From JAYZDF01 sp036337945 (GTDB lineage: Bacteria > Myxococcota > Kuafuiibacteriia > Kuafuiibacteriales > Kuafuiibacteriaceae): a stretch of DNA of 21,166 nucleotides. Shown here piece by piece: positions 15,854-21,166 of this stretch. The position numbers and the translations under genes were made by a program. The stretch's first letter is position 1, and the number at the start of each line of letters is the position of its first letter. The stretch is from positions 1 to 21,166 of the forward strand of contig JAYZDF010000006.1 of NCBI GenBank assembly GCA_036337945.1. Direction: 5' to 3'. The notes under the pieces were generated by a model. The model was not told where the DNA came from. It saw only the letters and a program-made list of their open reading frames with translations, and made no database searches.

Positions 15854-15881
15854 TGTTTCGTTAATACGGGAAGAAGAAGGT

Positions 15882-15956
15882 CGCACCCGCCAGGACTCGA
15901 ACCTGGGGCCTTCGGATTCGTAGTCCGACGCTCTAATCCAACTGAGCTACGGGTGC
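15882..15956 (-). tRNA. tRNA-Arg, anticodon ACG
   Basis: The minus strand folds into a full cloverleaf of 75 nt: acceptor GCACCCG/CGGGTGC with discriminator G, D arm GCTC-AGTTGGATTA-GAGC, anticodon stem TCGGA/TCCGA with loop CTACGAA giving ACG, variable AGGCC, and T arm CCAGG-TTCGAGT-CCTGG. The 3' CCA is not encoded. ACG needs deamination to ICG to read CGU, CGC and CGA. Confidence 0.97.
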
Positions 15957-15968
15957 CGATGAGGGCGG

Positions 15969-15996
15969 AGAGTATCAGTCTTTTATCTTGTGTCAA
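15969..15996 (-). promoter_or_regulatory. Promoter of tRNA-Arg
   Basis: On the minus strand a perfect TTGACA (15996-15991) is followed by a 16-bp spacer and TACTCT (15974-15969), which keeps the three most conserved -10 bases. The tract after the -10 is CCGCCC, a GC-rich discriminator typical of stringently controlled stable-RNA promoters. The -10 element ends 12 bp before the mature tRNA, which fits a short 5' leader. Confidence 0.7.
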
Positions 15997-16055
15997 TGAA
16001 TAACGTAAATTTTCCTATGAACCGTTCATTTTTGGTAAATTTGGGGCCTAATCGA

Positions 16056-16069
16056 CCGGTACGAACCGG
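16056..16069. repeat. Small inverted repeat downstream of the psp-like pair
   Basis: CCGGT (16056-16060) and ACCGG (16065-16069) flank an ACGA loop, 41 bp beyond the stop of the coiled-coil gene; a second short one, ACCCT-AA-AGGGT (16107-16118), overlaps that stop. Either may help end the psp-like transcript, but no T-run follows. Little else is visible in 15997-16109. Confidence 0.3.
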
Positions 16070-16109
16070 CTGCTGAACCCTCTTCTACATTCGCGCTCTG
16101 CGGTCTACC

Positions 16110-16895
16110 CTAAAGGGTCGCCATCTCCCGGTTCATAACAGCTCTGGTTTCAGCATCTGCCGCCTCAATGGCGTTAATCGTACGAGTGAGTTCATCTAAC
16201 TGGCCGATGAGCTCCTCAGATGAGCTCATCGTTAGAATCTGGTCACGCAATAATCGTATCGTATTCTCAATCAAATTCAGTTGGCCCCGCGCCTCTCGAA
16301 TTTGTTTGCGTACATCGATTGCTCTATCGAGCCGTTGTTGAATAATTTGACGATTCTTGTTCGCTATCTCTTTCGAAACTTCGTCCGCGGACTCAACAAT
16401 CTTTTCTTGTCGCCGCAACTCATCCTCGATCTGGCTAAGTTCGGTTGTTTCCACATAGTGTTCAAATCGGGCGGCAGTTTTTGCAAGTCTCAAGTATGTT
16501 TGGAGCAAGTTATCGATCTTATCTTTCTCGCTTCCGACCATCTCAAGGCTTAGCGATGAGTTATTCTTGATTTGTTCGTCTATCTGATCGCACATTTTCT
16601 CCAGCTCAAGAAACTGTATGCGCTCCGATTCATTTAGACCTCGTAATTCTTGTTTCCGCCGACCTTGCTCCGAAGCCTCTTGATTCTCACGATGAACAAA
16701 ATTGAGATAGCGCCGTATCGCACCGGTTCGAACGCCAAGCGTTAGCCAAGCAGTTTCCAAAGCACCCGCCACCATGAGTGGGGTGTAACCGAACTCAGGA
16801 AATTTCCAAATTGTGAATGCAGCGGTTCCCGCGAGGAATGCGTAATTCAGCCAATTGTTAAAACCGAGTCTCGTGTAGGACGGCTTCTCGCTCAT
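16110..16895 (-). CDS. Two-TM coiled-coil membrane protein, partner of the PspA-like gene
   Basis: The 261-residue protein has two hydrophobic segments near the N-terminus (about 15-32, WLNYAFLAG..., and 38-56, TPLMVAGALETAWLTLGV) joined by a short loop, then about 190 residues of highly charged heptad-rich sequence. Both ends should lie in the cytoplasm, with the coiled coil on the inner membrane face. ATG 16895 abuts the TAG of the PspA-like gene (TAGATG), which implies translational coupling. I know no named family; a membrane anchor or sensor for PspA is the natural inference, analogous in role but not in sequence to PspB/PspC. Confidence 0.8.
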   Translation of the reverse strand: MSEKPSYTRLGFNNWLNYAFLAGTAAFTIWKFPEFGYTPLMVAGALETAWLTLGVRTGAIRRYLNFVHRENQEASEQGRRKQELRGLNESERIQFLELEKMCDQIDEQIKNNSSLSLEMVGSEKDKIDNLLQTYLRLAKTAARFEHYVETTELSQIEDELRRQEKIVESADEVSKEIANKNRQIIQQRLDRAIDVRKQIREARGQLNLIENTIRLLRDQILTMSSSEELIGQLDELTRTINAIEAADAETRAVMNREMATL

Positions 16896-17609
16896 CTACA
16901 TTGTCTTTGATGCCTGAGCAGCTTTCGCTGCTTGGCGCTTTGCCTTAAGCTCTTCGAGTTTTTTCTTTGAAGACACGTCTCCAGTTTGGCGTCGAAGCTC
17001 GGCCAATTTTGAATCTAACGATTCTCCCGCAAGCTCTTTGCCAAGTTTTGCTTCAGCCTCAAGGCCATTAATGTGGTCGCGCACGTTTTCGAGGGCCTTA
17101 ACTTCAGCATCAACAGAAAGTCCTTCAAGTTGATCTTGAATCTTTATGCGAGCTTGAGCACTCTGCATTTTCGCCAACATACGGTCTTTTTCTGCTTTGA
17201 GCTTATTGATTTCTGCCTGGACATTCATCAGGGCCCTCTTTGCGTCTTCACCCTCGGCTGCAGAGCGTTCGAGTTCAGCGGTGAGTTCCAAGATTTCGGA
17301 ATCTAAAGCGTCTTTTTTGCTGATGAGAACAATGGCTAAATCGTCCTGCTCGGTATCAACTGCAGTATTCAAGTCCGCATCAACCTGTTCGAGCTCCTTT
17401 TGGCGCTTTTGCAATCGATCACTTAGCTCTTCTCGTCGACGGATTATCGAAGCCGTCGCCTTTTTAAGCATTGCGTACTTCTCAGTCATCGAGTTGATTG
17501 AGTTTTCATAGGCAATTTCGGGGTTTTGTTTTTCCAGGTCAGAGACCCAAAGAGACAAAAAGCCTGTCCATAAGTTAGATAATCGAGAAAAAAAGCCAGA
17601 TTCAGACAC
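16896..17609 (-). CDS. pspA: PspA/IM30-family envelope-stress protein
   Basis: The 237-residue product is almost entirely coiled coil. After an amphipathic N-terminal helix (GFFSRLSNLWTGFLSLWVSD) comes NPEIAYENSINSMTEKYAMLKKATASIIRRREEL, the counterpart of the PspA segment DPE.....I.....L...R...A..IA....L. The usual four to five long helices follow. PspA/IM30 proteins bind and stabilise the inner membrane under stress. The GTG start at 17609 is firm: GAGGAG lies seven bases upstream, and the frame before it reads through the leader hairpin. The last part ends in a Lys/Ala-rich tail. It heads a two-gene operon with the two-TM coiled-coil gene. No clear sigma-54 -24/-12 element was seen upstream. 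Confidence 0.82.
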   Translation of the reverse strand: MSESGFFSRLSNLWTGFLSLWVSDLEKQNPEIAYENSINSMTEKYAMLKKATASIIRRREELSDRLQKRQKELEQVDADLNTAVDTEQDDLAIVLISKKDALDSEILELTAELERSAAEGEDAKRALMNVQAEINKLKAEKDRMLAKMQSAQARIKIQDQLEGLSVDAEVKALENVRDHINGLEAEAKLGKELAGESLDSKLAELRRQTGDVSSKKKLEELKAKRQAAKAAQASKTM

Positions 17610-17635
17610 GTTAATACTCCTCGTTGCTGAAGATG

Positions 17636-17655
17636 CACGAGGACTGGACCTCGTG
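17636..17655. repeat. Perfect 7-bp inverted repeat in the pspA-like leader
   Basis: CACGAGG (17636-17642) and CCTCGTG (17649-17655) surround a 6-nt loop, 27 bp upstream of the GTG start. A weak minus-strand TTGACG-17-TATCTC (17696-17668) lies just upstream, which would put the hairpin in the 5' leader. It may act at the RNA level or be a regulator site. Confidence 0.5.
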
Positions 17656-17776
17656 GCGACGCAGAATGAGATAACCACCTCAATGCCTTGCGTCAAGCAA
17701 CACAATCAGGAAACACCACCTAAAGGATACCCTTATATTGAAAATTCCTATCAGAAAAACGCTCGTGATTGCGGTC

Positions 17777-17863
17777 AGTTCATCGACATGAACTCTGGGT
17801 CTTGCTAGCTTTCAGGAGCAAGAGTCAACAGATGGCTCTGAAACGGCTTAGATGACTAAGCCG
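17777..17863 (+). ncRNA. Hairpin-rich leader upstream of the zinc-finger/TPR gene
   Basis: Four stem-loops follow each other within 87 nt: AGTTCAT-CGAC-ATGAACT (17777-17794), CTTGCT-10 nt-AGCAAG (17801-17822), AGAGTC-7 nt-GGCTCT with one G-U pair (17821-17839), and CGGCTTAG-ATGA-CTAAGCCG (17844-17863). The second and third share two bases and may be alternatives. The last ends 20 nt before ATG 17884. Three short reading frames lie within it: ATG 17788 (MNSGSC), ATG 17832 (MALKRLR) and ATG 17852 (MTKPNIWG); the stop of the second overlaps the start of the third. It matches no riboswitch class I can recognise by eye, so it is called only as a structured leader. Confidence 0.5.
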
Positions 17864-17883
17864 AATATTTGGGGATAACTTGC

Positions 17884-20800
17884 ATGAATATTTCTTGCCC
17901 ATCCTGTTCAACCCGTTACTCGGTTGAGGATCATCGAATTTCACCCAGTGGGGTCACAATCAAATGTCCGAAGTGCGCCCACTCATTTGTCGTAAAGAAA
18001 GACGGCCAAATTCAGTCTGAGTCGCCTGTACCGCTCCCCGCAGCACCAGGTTCAGCAGGTGGCGCGGTTCCTCTTCCCGGCGCATCGGGAGGCCAAAATA
18101 ATCCGCACGAAGAAAGCTCGTTGTTCCCTCCTGGTTCTCTAGGCGGAAATCTCGGTGGACCTCCTCCGATGCCCAAGCCGCAAGGAAAGCCTATTGGACA
18201 AAGTGGCGTTCTAAACTTCATCGACGACACGGCCAATCGAGCCGGCTATGGAAACGAAGAGGGTTTTGGCCCTACCGAACTACGTATCCGTCGCTCAAAT
18301 GGAGCCGTAGAAGGCCCGTATGGTGTGCAACGAATTGTAACCATGCTGAAAAATGGCGATTTAGCGGGCAATGAACAGATCTCAAAAGATGGACGCCAAT
18401 GGAGCGCGATGAGCACGCAACCCGAATTGCAAAATACGCTCGACAGCCTGGCGCAACAGTCATCCTCAGGATTCGGCGCATTTGGCGACCTTGGTGGCAT
18501 TCCCAGTGATTTGCCTGGTCTTCGCAACGAAGGCAATGCTCCGCCTACGGACCTACCTGGCCTTCCGCAGAGTCGCGCGGCGACACTTTCAACCGACCCT
18601 AACCTAAGCCCCACCGGAGATGTTATTACGTCAGTAGCTGACTCCATGGCAGCACCTCCGCACAGCGACCTGTCTAGTCCCGCAGGCTTAGGCGGCGATT
18701 ATGGTGCAGATGCGTTTTCTACTCCTGCAGGCTCGAATAGCGTGAACCCTGGGCTCCTTGACGTGGGAGAGATCCCACAGCTTCCGTCAATGTGGGACCG
18801 ATATAGAGGGGCAATCATTGCTGCGGGCTTTGTCTTCACAGTGTTGATGACCGGCCTGATCACTGAGGTCTGGACCGAATATGGTGCCTTCGGACGTAAG
18901 ATGTTGTTCGCAGAGGTTGAGCAAACGGAGCCACCTCCTCCACCTCCTCCGCCTCCGACACCAGCCAAGCTGGCACCGATTGATGATATTCGCACGCTGA
19001 TACATGAAGGCTCATTCGAATCGTTTCGTTCTGTTCTGGCGACGATTAAAAACCTTGGAGATAAACATCCGGATAACTTGCTCGCATACGCAAAGGCTCA
19101 CGCATTCGCGACACTTGCGTATGGAACTTCGCACTTCCCACTCGCGGAACTAAGGAAGGCTGTAGAAGAACTAAAGGTATTAGACCTGACCAAGGCCCAG
19201 GGCGGAAATGCGGAACTTGCCAACCTAGAAATCCTCAAGGCCCGTTCAGCGCTTGAAATTTTAGATAATGCGGCGTCGACCGCTGCGCAGCAGCTGTCTG
19301 GTGCCTTTGCACTCAATACCGAGGACAAGGAGGTCGCGTTCCTACTCGGACTCGCGCAAGCGGCAACCGGAGAGAACCTCGAAGCGCTCAAAGCACTCGA
19401 CCGCGCCATCGTGATCGACACGAGTTACTCTAGCGTTTTTCAGGCCATCGGAGACCTTATTCTAAAAAATCCAGACCTTGGAAAGCCAATAGACGCCGCG
19501 TGGTGGCTTGAAAAAGCGGTAGTAGCTCAACCCAACAATACGCCTGCTGCTCTTTCCGCTGCGAGCATTTATCAAACACTGGGGCAACCAGGTGATCGTC
19601 GTCGCATGCTCGCGGCCGCTGCGGACGGGGCTGCAAGAGGTTTGTCTCCTGCTAAACGAGCTGAAGTAAACTACAATGCAGCTATCGCATTCCAAGCAGC
19701 TGGCAAAATGAAAGAAAGTGCGAAATACAGTACCCGCGCCGCGAAACTGGACCCCGCCGAAACAAGATATATCGCAGCGAATGCCATCGCACGCATTCAT
19801 AAAGGACAAGCGAAAACAGTACTTAGCGAACTCGCACCGCTCGTTGCGCGAAATGCAAACAATGTCCCACTGAATCTTGCACTCGCAGAAGCACAAATGT
19901 TCACGGGCGACGTGGGCAAGGCATTCGAGACCCTCGACAAAGCCAAGAAGAGCAATCCAAGAGCCCCCGCTATTTACCTCAAGGAAGGTAGATTCAATGT
20001 AAAACTGGGTAAGCTTGAAGAAGCGGGTAAGACGTTAGAACAAGCGATATTGCTGAGCGGGACCGCCAACATCAGTGCCCTTTTGGAGTTAGGTTTCTTA
20101 GAACTTCGTGTTGGGAACATTGATGGTGCTCTGACGCACGCTGAAAAGGCTGTTTCCGTTGAGGCAGGCAATCCTGGTGGACACGTGCTCCTTGGGAACT
20201 GTCTCCATCGTCGAGACGAATTAGAGCTCGCGAGAAAAGCTTATAAAACGGCCCTAAAGCTCGACCCAGATGACCTCGCTGCAAGGCTCGGCCTCGCTAA
20301 CACTCTGCGAGATATTGGGGCCCGAGCACCTCAGCCCAAAGATACACCAGAGCTTGCGCAAGCAATGCCTATTTATATTGAAATCACGCTCCTGCAACCT
20401 GACAATGCGAACGCCATTTTTGAATACGGACGCGCGTTCGAAATCATAGGGCAACTCGACAATGCTTTACAGCTTTATCGCGAGGCAGCAAAACAAGATG
20501 AGACAGACGCTCGCCCTCACCTTGCAATCGTAGCCGCATACCTCGACTCCGAGCGTCCGGATCTCGATGCGGTTAGGGGACCTTTGAAACTCGCCGGCGA
20601 CTTAGCACCAGGAAAACATGAAGTAAAATATTGGAACGGCCGACTCAACTTTGCAGAAGGCAAACTGGATGCGTCACTTCGAAATCTTCGTGGTGCAGTA
20701 AGCCAGTCACCAAAGAATGCGACATATCACTTTTGGCTTGGAAAAGTTCACCGCAAGCAAGACTCGCTTTTCGAAGCAATCGATGAATTTAAGGCGGCAA

Positions 20801-21166
20801 TTCGTTTGAATAGTCGATTGGCTGAGGCCTATCGAAGCTTGGCTTGGGCCGCGATCGAGCGACACAAGTACACCGAAGCTCAAGAGAATTTCGACAACTT
20901 CCGAAAGGCCGCTCCCAAAGACCACACCATCTGGGAAGACATTGGACAAATGTGGGCGCGACAGAACAAAGAGGATTCGGCACAAAAGGCCTTTAAGAAA
21001 GCACTTGAACACAATGACTCCAGTTCGGTTGCCTTGCTGGGACTCGGAAATATTGAGTCACGTCGTGGCAACGATCGAAAAGCATTAGATTTGTACGCTC
21101 GAGCTGCAAAGGCTGACGTGTACAACGGAGAAGCCATGTGCCAATACGCCATCGCTCTTGCTAACA
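17884..21166 (+). CDS. Zinc-finger / GYF-like / TM / TPR-array protein, 3' end beyond window
   Basis: The frame is open from ATG 17884 to the window end, at least 1,094 codons with no stop. Order of parts: an MJ0042-type zinc finger with C5, C8, C28 and C31; a Gly/Pro/Ser-rich linker; a GYF_2-like domain about 132-178 (NGAVEGPYGVQRIVTML, ISKDGRQWSAM); another low-complexity linker; one TM helix about 309-327; nine consecutive prolines (350-358); then TPR repeats from about 364 onward, with A..LG.....A......A....P consensus spacing. WDRYR before the TM suggests the N-terminus is cytoplasmic and the TPR array periplasmic. The zinc finger plus GYF plus TM plus Pro-rich order resembles Myxococcus GltJ (AgmX), which links cytoplasmic regulators to an envelope machine, but GltJ carries TonB-like domains instead of TPRs. 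GGGGA lies upstream of the ATG. Confidence 0.9.
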   Translation, partial: MNISCPSCSTRYSVEDHRISPSGVTIKCPKCAHSFVVKKDGQIQSESPVPLPAAPGSAGGAVPLPGASGGQNNPHEESSLFPPGSLGGNLGGPPPMPKPQGKPIGQSGVLNFIDDTANRAGYGNEEGFGPTELRIRRSNGAVEGPYGVQRIVTMLKNGDLAGNEQISKDGRQWSAMSTQPELQNTLDSLAQQSSSGFGAFGDLGGIPSDLPGLRNEGNAPPTDLPGLPQSRAATLSTDPNLSPTGDVITSVADSMAAPPHSDLSSPAGLGGDYGADAFSTPAGSNSVNPGLLDVGEIPQLPSMWDRYRGAIIAAGFVFTVLMTGLITEVWTEYGAFGRKMLFAEVEQTEPPPPPPPPPTPAKLAPIDDIRTLIHEGSFESFRSVLATIKNLGDKHPDNLLAYAKAHAFATLAYGTSHFPLAELRKAVEELKVLDLTKAQGGNAELANLEILKARSALEILDNAASTAAQQLSGAFALNTEDKEVAFLLGLAQAATGENLEALKALDRAIVIDTSYSSVFQAIGDLILKNPDLGKPIDAAWWLEKAVVAQPNNTPAALSAASIYQTLGQPGDRRRMLAAAADGAARGLSPAKRAEVNYNAAIAFQAAGKMKESAKYSTRAAKLDPAETRYIAANAIARIHKGQAKTVLSELAPLVARNANNVPLNLALAEAQMFTGDVGKAFETLDKAKKSNPRAPAIYLKEGRFNVKLGKLEEAGKTLEQAILLSGTANISALLELGFLELRVGNIDGALTHAEKAVSVEAGNPGGHVLLGNCLHRRDELELARKAYKTALKLDPDDLAARLGLANTLRDIGARAPQPKDTPELAQAMPIYIEITLLQPDNANAIFEYGRAFEIIGQLDNALQLYREAAKQDETDARPHLAIVAAYLDSERPDLDAVRGPLKLAGDLAPGKHEVKYWNGRLNFAEGKLDASLRNLRGAVSQSPKNATYHFWLGKVHRKQDSLFEAIDEFKAAIRLNSRLAEAYRSLAWAAIERHKYTEAQENFDNFRKAAPKDHTIWEDIGQMWARQNKEDSAQKAFKKALEHNDSSSVALLGLGNIESRRGNDRKALDLYARAAKADVYNGEAMCQYAIALAN

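Noticed and set aside
17777..17863. Hammerhead ribozyme or known riboswitch in the hairpin cluster
   Set aside because: GAAA and GATGA fragments occur, but the CUGAUGA core and the three-way junction are absent, and no c-di-GMP, cobalamin, SAM or mini-ykkC signature could be laid over it.
18246..21152. Many minus-strand open frames opposite the TPR gene
   Set aside because: They are antisense shadows of a single plus-strand frame open from 17884 to the window end that has clear zinc-finger, GYF-like, TM and TPR features. The minus frames show low-complexity composition and no domain.

Overview
The window reads as chromosomal DNA of a Gram-negative bacterium, roughly half G+C. It carries many lipoproteins with LAGC- or LSGC-type lipoboxes, a choice-of-anchor/ASH-type lipoprotein, an HDOD protein, a cyclic-nucleotide-binding-domain protein, and a zinc-finger/GYF-like/transmembrane/TPR protein. 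That mix fits the Myxococcota-Bradymonadota (former Deltaproteobacteria) better than Enterobacteria or Firmicutes. This placement is inference from gene style; no taxonomic marker was compared. I saw no transposase, integrase, phage gene, CRISPR array or rRNA.

Layout. (1) 1-3006: the N-terminus of a Rossmann-fold epimerase/reductase and a shortened RibD-like deaminase on the minus strand, divergent from a TrpF-like isomerase and a YbdK-type carboxylate-amine ligase on the plus strand. (2) 3010-5233: a compact minus-strand signalling operon, HDOD -> MBL hydrolase -> cyclic-nucleotide-binding domain. (3) 5447-8899: three exported proteins, an alpha/beta-hydrolase lipoprotein, an M28 metallopeptidase and an unknown putative lipoprotein. 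(4) 9109-9841: a bacterioferritin-like gene overlapping a thioredoxin-like [2Fe-2S] ferredoxin gene, a probable iron storage and release pair. (5) 9979-11886: an unusual cytoplasmic-looking protein built of six tandem 101-residue repeats. It has its own promoter with an operator-like palindrome over the -35 box, a strong Shine-Dalgarno sequence and a textbook terminator. (6) 12052-15956: an ASH-like lipoprotein, a zinc alcohol dehydrogenase, an unknown lipoprotein and tRNA-Arg(ACG). (7) 16110-17609: a PspA/IM30-family gene followed directly by a gene for a two-TM coiled-coil protein, an apparent envelope-stress pair. (8) 17884 to the window end: a protein of more than 1,094 residues, open at the right edge, with an N-terminal zinc finger, a GYF-like domain, one TM helix, a nine-proline tract and a long TPR array. 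It is preceded by a leader with four consecutive short hairpins.

The items most worth following are the 101-residue repeat protein and its palindromic promoter, the hairpin-rich leader with the zinc-finger/GYF/TPR protein, and the non-canonical RibD-like/TrpF-like divergent pair. All functions are read from motifs by eye; no database search was run.
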